Source: Diabrotica undecimpunctata
Taxonomy: Eukaryota > Arthropoda > Insecta > Coleoptera > Chrysomelidae
Direction: 5' to 3'
Assembly (NCBI RefSeq): GCF_040954645.1
Contig: NC_092807.1
Coordinates: forward strand, 4,795,187-4,859,186
Length of the DNA stretch: 64,000 bases
Position numbers and translations under genes: made by a program. Below, piece after piece: positions 22,395-32,885 of the stretch; within the stretch, counting starts at the first letter, position 1; each line of letters begins with the position of its first letter. The notes beneath the pieces were generated by a model that did not search any database, was not told the origin of the DNA, and saw nothing but the letters and a program-made list of their open reading frames with translations.

Positions 22395-23358
22395 AAAAGT
22401 ACGTTTTTACTGTGGCGTCTGTTGCGATAATCGTTGAGCGATCGTCGCTGAGCAATGATCGCTAAGCGATGATCGCAAGCGGAGTGGTTTTGTTGTAGCG
22501 ATGAGAGTATGTAAAAGAAAACAATTATTAGTCAAATACCTGCTAGCAGAAGAAATAGAGAACGAAGAATTGTTAAGTGTTCCAAGATTAGAAAAATGCA
22601 ATATTTAAAAGAAAACAAAAAGAAGTATACTTCAACATTTTGATAAACAAACATTTATTAGGAGATCATGTTCACAGTTCTTCTATTTGAACGAACTTCA
22701 GTTTGATTTTGTGTTTAGTGTTCAGTTTATTAAAAAGGAATATGAAAAAGTCGTCTACAAACTGTATTTCAAATCCAGTGTCTCCAGAAGAGAATCTCTC
22801 AAATAAAAACTCTCAAAATCACATGCACAAGCCAATATAGTCGCTCAGCGTTTGCGACTGTGTCTGCTCTCGGACCAGTCGCCAACGATCGGCGCTAGTG
22901 GCTCCAGCCATGATACTATGAATAACAAGAACAAGATAGGATCTTCCCGTAGCACAAAATCGGTCGTGTTCGCGCATGCCGTCATTGGAGAGCAGAATTT
23001 GAATTCTTGTTAAAGTTAAATGGGATTTTTATGCATTCTGTGATGAAATTATTCGATTAGCAAAATAATATTAAAAAAAGGTTTAATAATTACAATAATC
23101 GTACACAAAAGGATATCTAACTATTTATTAAAGATTATTTATTGACACATACAAAAAACTGACATTAAAACTGACATTATACGAACGTGCAGCTCTCCAA
23201 TTACGTCACGACTTATGCGCAATATCTTATCTTCTTAATCATAGTATCATGGCTCCAGCGACAGACGCTTCAGTCAAAACGGCGCCATAACAGACCACAC
23301 AAGAGGTACACCGCGTTCATCGCTTAGCGACGATCTCTTCAGTAAAAACGTACCTTTT
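22395..23358. mobile_element. Non-autonomous DNA transposon with GCGAT/ATCGC subterminal repeats
   Basis: The left end AAAAGTACGTTTTTACTG (22395-22412) is repeated in inverted form at 23340-23358, with one extra base. Just inside, the left side carries several copies of GCGATNATCGCT-like units (22428-22482) and the right side the inverted counterpart (23313-23334). The 964-bp interior has no recognisable coding. The target duplication is not clear. This layout is typical of a MITE or deleted DNA transposon; the superfamily is unknown. Confidence 0.72.
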
Positions 23359-23849
23359 TACTCAGCTCCTAAAATGGCACATTCAATACAAATATCGCAT
23401 GTCAGATAAATGTAGTCTCTCTGTAGAAGATCACTGGATCATTTTCTCTTCAAGAATATGCTTGTATGTCAAATATTTGTTGAGGTATTTTAAGTTGTTG
23501 TTGTCATACTCATCAGAAATTATCATGCATCCCATTGATATTAATGTTTTGTTTTGTTTTTGTATGAGTCTTATTACTATTAGGTTGTTTACAGGTTTGT
23601 CAGTGTATTTATGCTACGGTCTTCCGAATAGTCTACGCAACTACAGAGATTATGAACGGTTAGACTAGTATTATGATTTTTAATTTTATTTGTATACATA
23701 GTCCCGATATACATTTTATAACGTAATATATTTATATTGATAGTTTTATTTGCTGTATTTTATTTTACCTTTCCATGAGGATTATAAACCAATCAGAAAT
23801 GAAACCAATACTTGAGTTAGACAGATAAAAAGGGAACACTGGCAGAGCT

Positions 23850-24715
23850 CCTCAAAACAGATGGAACACAAAACGAAATATGGAGAATGATCAGAGGACA
23901 ACGAAAAGAGATGAATGAACTAATAAAAACGAAACACATTCAGAAGGAAACATAGAAGACTACTTTCGATCCCTATTTGCTAAAGATGACGATAATGAAC
24001 CACCTACACCAGAGGTGACGACAAACGAAGAAATAAATATTGAGGAGGAAGAGGTCAAGGAAGCATTAAGGAAATTAAAAAACAGAAAATCACCAGAAGA
24101 GGACAGAATACCGAACAGACTCCTAAAGTATGGAGGACCAGATCTGACCAAACAACTATTAAAACTAATCCAAAAAATAATAGAACGAAAGAGAATGGAG
24201 GTCAAGCATCCTAATACCTCTCTTCAAAAAGGGAGACAAATCAGACCCGGAAAATTACAGAGGAATTAATTTATTAAACACAGCACTAAAATTAGCAACC
24301 AAAGTGATAAAAATAAACTGATGAAATTATAACACTAGCACAAGAACAACAAGGTTTTAGGTCGGGAAGATCATACACCGACACTATATTTATAATGAGG
24401 CAAGTGCAAGAGAAATCATTTGGATACAACAAACCGGCATATCTATGTTTCGTGGACCTTAAGAAGGCCTTTGACCGGGCCAATTAAAGGACGTTATCCA
24501 TTTATTGTACACAAGAGAGATACCTCTAGGAATAATAAAAAACGATCGAATATATCTACCAAAACAACACAATAAAAGTAAAAGTAGAAGAAGAACTAAC
24601 CGACCCTATTGAAGCTGGCAATGAGATAAGATAGTGAGATTCCCTGAGTCCTCTATTGTTCAACCTGATTATGGATGAAATAATAAAAAAGTAAGAACTA
24701 AAAATAATAAAATGT
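23850..24715 (+). mobile_element. LINE family D copy 1, decayed, + strand
   Basis: One open stretch (24015-24269) reads EEEVKEALRKLKNRKSPEED, then RIPNRLLKYGGPDLTKQLLK, the region just before the reverse transcriptase fingers. It continues in other frames with PLFKKGDKSDPENYRGINLL (near 24222-24275), QQGFRSGRSYT (near 24345), YLCFVDLKKAFDR (near 24445) and SPLLFNLIMDEIIK (near 24650). Each block is in a different frame, so several indels have accumulated. The 3' part after the SPLLFN block is missing. The same family occurs inverted at 33370-34440. Confidence 0.82.
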
Positions 24716-25310
24716 GAGGGTTTTAATTCTTTTTAGCTGATTTAAAAGACTATGCATAATTACTTGCTGCAAAAGAATTAAATACATTATTTATTTGGTA
24801 ACCATAAATTCAAAACTGTGTTAGGTTAGATTAGTTCATTATTGCCAATAATAAGTAGGACTAAATTGTATTTACATCTTAAGAGGGCAGATCTTAGGAG
24901 TTTCCCTCTGCACACTACGCTCTAGTGTAAAGTGTGTTGCATAAGAATCGTGAGCTCATGACAGTTGCCGGTGGAGACAGCGTGGTTAATAAAGACGTGT
25001 AAAGATTAAATGTGATTTTAATTAATTAGAACCATATATTTATATCATTCACTTATTGATTAATGACTATTATAACACTTACCAGAATCAGATTTGTCAA
25101 ATGCTACGTGTAATCTTTTATTACGTGGAGTGGAGGCCTGGATTATGCAATTCGGTACAATAATCCAAATTGTAGATGTGAATATACTGACGCATGCTTA
25201 AAATATCCTGGGTGAATAACGAAGTTAAGAGAGTAATAGAAAAAACAAAGAATTTTTAATAATCAAAATGAAAAAGACCACATACCTAGGACTTATCTAT
25301 GGACACCAGA
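24716..25310. other. Intergenic, nothing recognised
   Basis: AT-rich sequence with no coding similarity, RNA gene or repeat pairing that I can see. Confidence 0.4.
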
Positions 25311-25362
25311 GATATTAGCAAAGAATATAGACGCTTAAGCGTCTATATTCTTTGATATTAGC
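25311..25362. repeat. Perfect 36-bp palindrome within 9-bp direct repeats
   Basis: Positions 25319-25354 form a perfect, loopless palindrome (half-site CAAAGAATATAGACGCTT). The palindrome's 34-bp core is bordered by the direct repeat GATATTAGC (25311-25319 and 25354-25362), whose ends overlap the outermost palindrome bases. Such a structure would extrude as a cruciform. It is not explained by any element I recognise nearby. Confidence 0.9.
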
Positions 25363-25408
25363 TTCCAACACTAACATCAAACAAAACATAGAGGGCTGTA
25401 GAGTTCTT

Positions 25409-25516
25409 ATCTGAAGAAAATCCGTGATTGGGTAGGACTCCATTCATATACATTCCTGAGAACAGCGCAAAACCAAACACAGTTTGCCAAAATTGTTGTC
25501 AACCTCCATTGATGTA
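25409..25516 (+). mobile_element. LINE extreme 3' coding end
   Basis: The frame reads LKKIRDWVGLHSYTFLRTAQ followed by NQTQFAKIVVNLH and a stop. The pattern (W.G......LR.A.....FA.IV..LH stop) matches the last residues of insect endonuclease/reverse-transcriptase LINEs. Nothing of the upstream reverse transcriptase is visible, so this is a strongly truncated copy. Confidence 0.5.
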
Positions 25517-26405
25517 GAATGTTTTGAAAAAGAAGAAATTTCAGAAAATTTAATCTGAAGGCGTGCATGCACATATGACATTTGTGTTTGGGGAACAAGT
25601 AGCCATATTAATAAAGTTTTTATTGCACAAAAAGAATAATGTTGTTGGTATTTTAACCAAATATTTTAAAATGTATTAATCAAAAGCTAATATTAATTGA
25701 AATTTTCGAAGAATATTTAAATAAAAAAGAAAATTTTTTTATAAAACAAAATCAGCTAAAAGATTGAACTGATAAATAAACAACAAGTCCAAAACAAAGA
25801 TAAATAGGTAAACTATAAAACCTCTAATGTGAAGGTATACTAAGGTATGTTCAGTTTTATAGACAAAACAATCTATAATTTTCCTAATTCAATTAAATAT
25901 AATTTTTAACAATTACGTTCTTTTTACTAAAAGCCTAAAGGCCCAGATTAAAATTTAAAAAAAAAATAGGTTGAAAGACTGATAATGTCCCGTCCTGGAG
26001 ATGTAGTTGGCTGTTGAAGGAGTCAAATAGCAAATAGCTGTGATAAAAAAAGACCAAGACGGTTGACGAGTACTCCTCTAGATGCCACTGCTGCGAAGCA
26101 TCAAGACGGTCGGAGAAAAATCCGATAGATGTCACTGTAAGTAAAATAAAATTAATAAAAAGCCTATGTATTTGTCAAATTTAATTTTGATATATCTATA
26201 CTCTCTAAACTTTAGACACAATAAAAAATAATTTGTAATTTACATGCCTCTTTTTAATATATCAATTCGAATTCTCTAATTTGTCCATCCAGTCTTATTC
26301 AGTTGAAAAATGTTATAATTTTTCTCTACGATAAACAAATATGGCTGTTTTCTAAAGATGTAGAACTTAATGGAACAAAACAAAGAAAAATTTGTTTTAA
26401 TTTAC
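25517..26405. other. Intergenic, nothing recognised
   Basis: Very AT-rich. Short GC-richer patch at 25980-26130 without recognised coding similarity. Confidence 0.4.
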
Positions 26406-26703
26406 ATGTAAGTGACTTTATTATAGAAATATTCTCTTGTCATTTCTACTAAAATATGATTACTGGTATATGGCTGCCTCGAGGGTACCTACCTAATCCA
26501 ATTTTCGATAACTTCTGGCTGATCGGCATTGACTATCGACTGTTCATATCCTCATAGATACTAGTCTAGGGGTGATAGATCGCGCGATTTTGGAGGCCAG
26601 TTAATAGATCTAAAACATGAAATTATGTGGTTACTAAACGTTTACTTCAATACTTAACTTGTAACACCAGCTGTGTCAGATAGTGCGCTGTCTTGTTGAA
26701 ATC
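26406..26703 (-). pseudogene. mariner-like (DD41D type) transposase fragment
   Basis: Minus-strand translation starts at FQQDSALSDTAGV (second catalytic Asp in the QD block) and passes stops to SINWPPKSRDLSPLD (third Asp in the SPLD block), then GYEQSIVNADQPEVIENW. These blocks correspond to FQQDG..SH..R and WPPRSPDLSPLDFFLWG of mariner-like transposases. In-frame stops and missing residues show it is dead. It ends abruptly at the hairpin junction with a piggyBac fragment at 26691-26720. Confidence 0.65.
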
Positions 26704-26720
26704 CCATGATTTCAACAAGA
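26691..26720. repeat. 13-bp inverted repeat at a transposon/transposon junction
   Basis: TCTTGTTGAAATC (26691-26703) and its reverse complement (26708-26720) are separated by CCAT. The left arm belongs to the mariner fragment (antisense of its FQQD codons) and the right arm begins the piggyBac-like fragment. The hairpin therefore marks the breakpoint between two unrelated elements. Confidence 0.8.
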
Positions 26721-26887
26721 AATCACAGGAAATTCCCATGACTTTTCATAATGCGGAACCAATCCGAAAATCTAGTTGTTCTTTCTATCCTACAAGTAAG
26801 GATAAGAAAGTTAAAACAGTGTGTAGAAAATGCAAGGAACATATTTGCCCAGATCACATTGCCAATATATGTGAAAATTATTTATGA
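26708..26887 (+). pseudogene. piggyBac-like transposase C-terminal Cys-rich domain
   Basis: The frame reads FNKKSQEIPMTFHNAEPIRK, then SSCSFYPTSKDKKVKTVCRK and CKEHICPDHIANICENYL, followed by a stop. The spacing of Cys and His (C....C..C....C..H....C) resembles the C-terminal zinc-binding domain of piggyBac transposases, with an expected early Cys replaced by Tyr. The catalytic domain is absent. Upstream is the hairpin junction described separately. Confidence 0.55.
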
Positions 26888-26937
26888 TTAGTATATTATA
26901 TAAAGGAAAGAACTGTTCTTACTCCTATATATGAATA

Positions 26938-27504
26938 AAATTTAAATTTTTAAGAACTGCATTTTTACTGTAAAAAAAATTGGGGTCTTCGAGGACCCCA
27001 CCAGCATCTATGTGCAACAATATTTCACCAGCACAGTTAAGGGTTAAAGGGTGGCTTGAAACTGGGGAGGGTGGATGTTTATACTCGTACTAAAGGCTTA
27101 GGCTCATAATGAGCTGTAATGCTACTGATGATAATGATCTTTTTCAGATACCCCAAACTTATGACATTATACACAATTATTATACACAAGCGGAAGAACC
27201 AATGGACGTCACGCTTTGGGGAGATCGAGAACAATCCAGCGATCAGATAAAATATATTGCTTAATATATTTTATCTGACGGTTGGATGGTGACTGGATGA
27301 AATTTTACTCGTTTACAGCACTTGCTAATCAGCGTAAAGCTTTTTAGATTGAACTTTGATTTTTTAGATGAACAGAATGGATCTTTTCTTACTTAATTTA
27401 CCGTGAATTTAAACAAAAAATACCAAACACTAATTTACGAAACACACTAATAAAATAAAAAAAGGACAACAATTCACCAGTCATTAATTCACATACAAAA
27501 ATAA
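26938..27504. other. Intergenic, one strong hairpin
   Basis: No coding similarity is seen. CAGATAAAATATATT at 27244-27258 and its reverse complement at 27263-27277 are separated by GCTT, a 15-bp-arm hairpin. The rest is AT-rich. Confidence 0.55.
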
Positions 27505-28705
27505 CAGTGGCGGCTGGTGTGGTAAAATTTTGGGTAGGCCAAGCCAGCAAATTACATTTAGCTATTTGTAATCAGTGACGGATCCAGAGGGAGGGGTCAC
27601 GAGGTCATGACTCCCCCCCCCTAACTAATTTTTTAATGATTTCTCTGTTCATTTTAACTTCTGCGTTGTATCTAATTTTTGCGATTTTTGATTTCTAGCA
27701 AATCGCGAACAGAAAACGCCCTCTTCTGTAAATCTTTATAAAGGATAGGAAATTACTTAAATGTTCCTTGCAACTGGAATATTTTTTAAGGAGGCAGACA
27801 TATTTTTTAAATCAAAGTATCCTTCACAATTCTATACACATTTCTTATTAGAAAATAACAAACACGGCCAATAATATAGTCTGTTTTTCGTAATACTTCC
27901 AGACAACCATTTGTAGACATCATACCAAGAGCAATTAAAGGTACGCACGTACCTCATTCATAAAAGTTTTTTTTCTGTCACTTTCAGTTCTTCTAGATAA
28001 TGGCGATTCCAATAGTGAAACAACAATGTCCAAAGACTCACTATCAACATTACTATTACTGCAACCTGGTTTTTATGTATCAGTTATAAAACAATCTCAC
28101 ATATATAAGTTGCATACAATCAGGCGATATAGAAATCACGCAAATGTGATTTTTTTCTTTTCGAATTTTACGATTTTTTTAAAATTTATTTTGGCAACCG
28201 TGCACTTGTTTGCAATTGTGTTGTTTGTTTAAAAATATGTTACAATTATAGATTATGTTACATATTTTTTATCATAATTCAAAAGAAAATTTATATTACA
28301 ATTCGATAATTACGTTACAAGTGACAACGATGGTCGTCGTAGGCCCGATCGTCTGGTGCCTAAACAGCAAGCATAAACACGACAATATAAATCGTTGTCC
28401 AGCAAGCTGCTTAACTTCAAACGCTTTTTGTACGGGGATCTTATGTGAGCTGGGTCGGCCAGTTCCGATCGGGCCTATTAACGATATTTAAAATGCCTGA
28501 ATACGATTCGATGCTTTCTGTGGTAATATAATAACATAGTTGTTTTAACGGACGCTAATGTATTGAGTGATTTAGTACATTATTTTTAGTGAGAGTTATT
28601 TACATGCATTAACATAATTTTTGAATATATGTTTTTCAATTTTAAAGCTGTTAAAATTATTGGATAGGCCCGGCCTATCCTGCCTACCCCCAAAAGCCGC
28701 CACTG
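27505..28705. mobile_element. hAT-like non-autonomous transposon
   Basis: The left end is CAGTGGCGGCT (27505) and the right end is its inverse AGCCGCCACTG (28695-28705). Flanks give an imperfect 8-bp duplication: AAAAATAA (27497-27504) and AACAATAA (28706-28713), 7 of 8 identical. CAGTGGCGGC ends with 8-bp duplications are characteristic of hAT transposons. A second hAT-type end (CAGTGACGGATCCAGAGGG) starts at 27573 inside it and may be a nested element with a lost right end. A 12-bp inverted pair (28340-28351, 28466-28477) lies in a short open frame of unknown meaning. No transposase is visible. Confidence 0.75.
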
Positions 28706-28729
28706 AACAATAATTGTTTTGAAACTACT

Positions 28730-28730
28730 T

Positions 28731-28763
<33 letters not shown>

Positions 28764-28770
28764 ATCTCTT
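28730..28770. repeat. (CT)n microsatellite
   Basis: About 40 bases of alternating T and C with two interruptions (TTT and TAT), located just outside the right end of the hAT-like element. Confidence 0.9.
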
Positions 28771-28784
28771 GTCGTATCCCCATT

Positions 28785-30065
28785 ACTGAGGATCGTGATT
28801 TCTTCCAATATTCCTAACACTTTTTCTCCATTGGTCTCTATCTTCAGCTGCTCTTAGAGCTTCGCAAAATGAGTTTTCAGCTGAATTCTTAATTTGATCG
28901 GACCATCTAGTTGGTGATCATCCTCTTGAACTTCTCCCCGGAACGTTTTCAGAAACAATTAATATCTCTAAACTATCGTCACCTCTGCGAACTACGTGAC
29001 CGAACAATTGCAGAATACCTTGCAGAATACGTGGACAGCCTTTTTTTAATCTTAAGTTGGTTTAGACTGGAAACGTTTGTCCTATGAGCTGTCCTAGGTA
29101 TTCTCCAGCACCATATCTCAAAGGCATCAATTTGTTGGCACTCACGTAAGCGAAGAGTCAAAGTCTCTGCCCCGTATAGAAATATTGATAATACAAGGTC
29201 ACTCACCAGTCTCATCTTGATATTTTGAGAGATAGATCTGTCTTTCCAAACTTTAGTTAGGCGACAGTCTCATCTTGATATTTTGAGAGATCTGTCTTTC
29301 CAAAGTTTAGTTAGGCGACTCATCGCATTTTTTGCCATACCAATACGTCTCCGAACTTCTGCTTCACAGTTACCATCGTTAGTTATAGTAGACCCGAGAC
29401 AGACAAAACTGTCCACTATCTGGTATTCCTGTAACATGTTAGTCAGTTAAAATAGTGTGGAGTCTGTCGTCCATCAATATTTTTGTCTTAGCTTTATTGA
29501 TTTTCAAACCATCTTTATTGCTTTCGTACTCAATTCTTCGCAGGAGATTAAACATTTCTTGCTCATGTGCTGCTATAAGTGTAGTGTCATTAGCAAATCT
29601 TAAATTGGAGATTTTCCTACCAGCCACTGTTACTCCACCGGCCCATCCATTTAAAGCCATCCTCATGAGATGTTCACCATAAATGTTCTCTTTAGCGATT
29701 TAATTGCATCTTTAACTTCAGCGAGTAAGGGGTTCTCTAGGGTAGTCAGAGGGTCACTGATTTTCTGCTGGTACCTCGTTATTTTTATAAAGCTCGCCAC
29801 AGTAGTTTCGCCATGTTTCCAATATGTCGTCAGTATCGGTTTTTATATTACGTTTCTTATCTATTATAGACCACGTTTGAGATGTAAATTCTCTGGTAAG
29901 AAGTTTGATCTTATGAAATAAATCCATCGGTTTATTTTGACAGCTATGTTCCCCTATCTCTCTGTATATTTGAGAGATGTAATCAGCTTTGTCTTTGCGG
30001 CACTCTTTTCTGATTTCTTTCGATAACGCTCTGTATTCATCGTTTGTTCCGTATCTAGTTTTTAT
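28785..30065 (-). mobile_element. LINE family E, 5'-truncated and deleted
   Basis: Minus-strand pieces in order: linker YREIGEHSCQNKPMDLFHKI and ILETWRNYCGELY (about 30000-29800); then reverse transcriptase from RMALNGWAGGVTVAGRKISN and LRFANDTTLIAAHEQEM (29666-29560, the box YADD is FAND); LKINKAKTKI; then RLVSDLVLSIFLYGAETLTL (29215) and HRTNVSSLNQL; and the end near 28800. The fingers and part of the palm are deleted between about 29700 and 29660. The catalytic box change (D to N) and several frame breaks make it inactive. A tandem duplication within it is listed separately. Confidence 0.82.
29207..29318. repeat. Tandem duplication (58 + 54 bp) inside LINE E
   Basis: The unit beginning CAGTCTCATCTTGATATTTT occurs at 29207-29264 and again at 29265-29318. 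The second copy lacks an ATAG found in the first (GAGAGATAGATCTG against GAGAGATCTG) and differs at one further base. It duplicates LINE coding sequence and must postdate the insertion, or lie in its source. Confidence 0.9.
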
Positions 30066-30603
30066 ACAAAGATATTACATTGTTCAGATATTATATTCCA
30101 TTCGTAATTAAATCGCTGTACAAAAAAACATTTGTAAATCAAGAAATATACCTGACCCAGTACAGTATTTCAAGTACAAATTTATCATATTTATTTAAGT
30201 ATACATATATAATGATTTTATTAAAAAGCGACTGGGCGATAACAGTATATTCACCTTATCGAGTTCTAGTTGAAGTTAACGGCATGCTATAAGGTACTTG
30301 CCGCTTTTTGAAAGCATTTTATTTCCTTGATAAACATGGGAACGACACCACGAACCTCAGATAAGGGTTCTAGATTGGAGCAGGGTGAAATTGAAAAATA
30401 TGGTCGCGGAGGTCGGAAGGGGTCAACAATTTTCATGGTTCTTTTTGGGGGTTTCAAGATTAATAACCACTGGCAGTGGCGTAGCATATCATTTGTAGAG
30501 AGTTTTTACTGATTTTTAAATCGTATTAAAAACGAGAGAATGAGATTTTTTTTTAATGTTGCTGGTACATACAAAATAAAAATTAAGACCTAATAACTTA
30601 CGA
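30066..30603. other. Intergenic, nothing recognised
   Basis: No coding similarity or repeat is recognised. A plus-strand frame at 30327-30512 is open for 61 codons but has no recognisable features. Confidence 0.4.
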
Positions 30604-30950
30604 GTCTTCTTGAATTCTTTATGGCCTATGATCGTCTGATGTTGCTGGATGAATCTTTTACCCAATTCTCTCATTGCTTCCTGTCTTCTGCCACTTTCTT
30701 CATCTGTTATACTTAAAACCAAGAAATCGGTATGAAAAGGAGGACGCAGTTTTAAGGTCTGTGGAGGTAATATATATTGTTTCTCTATCAATTTTTTTCT
30801 ATTACATGTCGTAGTATACTTTTGTTATCAATTCTTTGTCTTTTGGCTGTGAATGCTATTTGTTCGTCTTCTAGTTTTTCTTCCACCTCTGTTCTTAGAC
30901 TTATTTCTTTCTTCTTCTTACCTCCTTTCTCCTCCTCTCCTTTCATCACC
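30604..30950 (-). CDS. Unidentified coding-like segment (possible exon)
   Basis: Minus-strand translation gives a charged stretch (EEKGGKKKKEISLRTEVEEK, then DEQIAFTAKRQRIDNKSILR, HVIEK), one frame slip in an A-run near 30800, then IEKQYILPPQTLKLRPPFHT, DFLVLSITDEESGRRQEAMR and ELGKRFIQQHQTIIGHKEFK. The frame is followed by a strong donor-like GTAAGT at 30610-30605 (minus strand), so it could be an exon end. I do not recognise the protein. It might be a host exon, a retrocopy, or part of a LINE first open frame. The frame slip suggests it is no longer functional as one piece. Confidence 0.4.
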
Positions 30951-31416
30951 GTAAACCAGGGTAACATAACCCCTGCTAGGGTAACTTTACTACATTACGA
31001 AGAAAAGTTTCATTTTAGTTTACCTATGAAGTAAAAACGCGCGTCATTGTTTTACTGGCTGCCTATTGACAAAGTCTCTCCACGTGCAGAATCAACTTAT
31101 TCTTCCATTCAAATGTCTATAAATATCTATATTTACAGTGAGTAGAGAAGGTAGTGTGCGTAAAAACGTCGGTGTCTCCAACGTATAAAATTTGATGTGT
31201 GTCGAAAGTCAAGATATCATCTGGCAAGTATGTGTGTACTCGTTAAGCGTTTACTTTTAATAATTTTTTTCACTAAATTGTGACTTATAAATGAACAAAT
31301 TATAAAAATTTATTTTTATAACCTAATTTTATAAAATATCAGGTGACTCGGAGTAACTTTACTCCAAACAAGGGCGCAAAGCTACCCCGAAATATATATT
31401 ATTGTAATGTATGAAG
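30951..31416. other. Intergenic, nothing recognised
   Basis: AT-rich sequence. The phrase GGGTAACTTTACT or close variants occurs near 30980 and 31340, perhaps an old repeat. Confidence 0.35.
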
Positions 31417-32160
31417 ATCGACTATTGATCAAATATTTACAATAAGCCAAATGCTTGAAAAGTATTGGGAATATAATCACGACGTGCATCAGATTTTTAT
31501 AGACTTCAAACAGGCTTATGATTCAATTAATCGTGCAACATTATGGATGTGTCTAACTATCGTGCCCTGCTAATTATCGAGCTCGGCGTACCCAAGAAAC
31601 TAGCTGCGGCAACACAAATGTGTGTAAGTAACTCTTTTGCACAAGTTAGAATAGGGGGAAAAATATCAAATGCTTTTTGCGTAAATTCTGGACTGAGACA
31701 GGGAGATCCGTTGTCCCCATTGTTGTTTAACCTGGCCTTAGAATATGTCATGCGAAAAATATATCCAAAAATCAAACCAGACATAACTGCTCAGGGAGCA
31801 AAAATCATACTCGATTTTGCCGATGACGTAGACGCAGTAGCACATTCAACATTAGAAATTAAGGATATTTTCTCGAACTTTGAAGAAGCTGCATTAAACA
31901 TTGGTCTAAAAATAAATAAAGACAAAACAAAATACATGGTCGTCTCAAAACAAGAATGACGGCGAATAAGGCAAAACATTACTATAAATGATCACAACTT
32001 CGAAGTGGTGAAAGTGGAAAAGGGTGGAAAGCTGCGGTCAAAAAAGATCTAGAGAAAATGGGAGTGCGACAATGGGAATTACTGGCACAGGACCGACAAA
32101 CATGGAAGGCAATAGTTAACGCGGCAAAGACTCACGAAGAGCTGTAGCGCCATTGATAAT
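31417..32160 (+). mobile_element. LINE family F reverse transcriptase fragment
   Basis: It starts with RSTIDQIFTISQMLEKYWEY and HQIFIDFKQAYDSINRATLW (31420-31545), the fingers and first catalytic Asp. After a frame break at about 31550 it continues as ELGVPKKLAAATQMCVSN, then SGLRQGDPLSPLLFNLALEY, then IILDFADDVDAVA (catalytic box FADD) and GLKINKDKTKYMVVSKQ (to 31959). A jump then joins to the very end of the family (GVRQWELLAQDRQTWKAIV, 32055-32115), followed by an ATGATGATGATAATG tail. Thumb and connection are deleted. The catalytic Asp residues are kept but the element is incomplete. Confidence 0.85.
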
Positions 32161-32885
32161 GATGATGATAATGTATAGAGATGTATACTTTTGTTGCAGA
32201 TATGCTTAGAACACCTAAAAGAGTAGGATGACAGCGCTATGCTAATTATACTCAAAAAACTCTACAGGCGTCCAGGCGTATTTAAACTAAATTAGAATAG
32301 GTGAAATCTTACACAGAAGGGACGAACGAAAAAGATTCCAAAAACGATCGTCTTAAATAAATTGAAAGGGAAACATTTCAAAACACTAGGGAGGCAAAAC
32401 GTATTTATGCCGGCGAAGAAAACCAATTTGTCAATTGCCTAATTTATTTGGGGGTGTATGGGTTCCCTATTGGCGCAAAGGAACTGAGTGATCTGACTGA
32501 TGATCCCAACAAAAATAAAGTCATTGTCAGGAGAGCATGCACGTATCCAGAACTAATTAGAGACGCTTCAAAGACATCTGTGTCCATCATGTTCTGTGTA
32601 AACGATCTCATTGCCTTACGGCTTCAAGTCATTGCAATCGGCCAAAGGCTTTGGCTTCTTATTTTGATCTATTGGCTCTTGTAACTGATTATACAATTAC
32701 GAGATCTGAAACTAAATAAAAAACCTTGACTTCTAGATTAACCCATTTATCTGATTGAATCTTCCATTTGCAGCCAATAACTACACAGCAAGAAAAGTTA
32801 CAGAAAGATATTCGTGTTGATTAAATAGAATTTACGTTATCTGAAAATGTAGATCATGCAGATCAAGCTATTGCTACTATTCCTA
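32161..32885. other. Intergenic, one short frame of unknown nature
   Basis: A plus-strand frame (about 32430-32684) reads IYLGVYGFPIGAKELSDLTD then DPNKNKVIVRRACTYPELIR. I do not recognise it. No other structure is seen. Confidence 0.35.
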
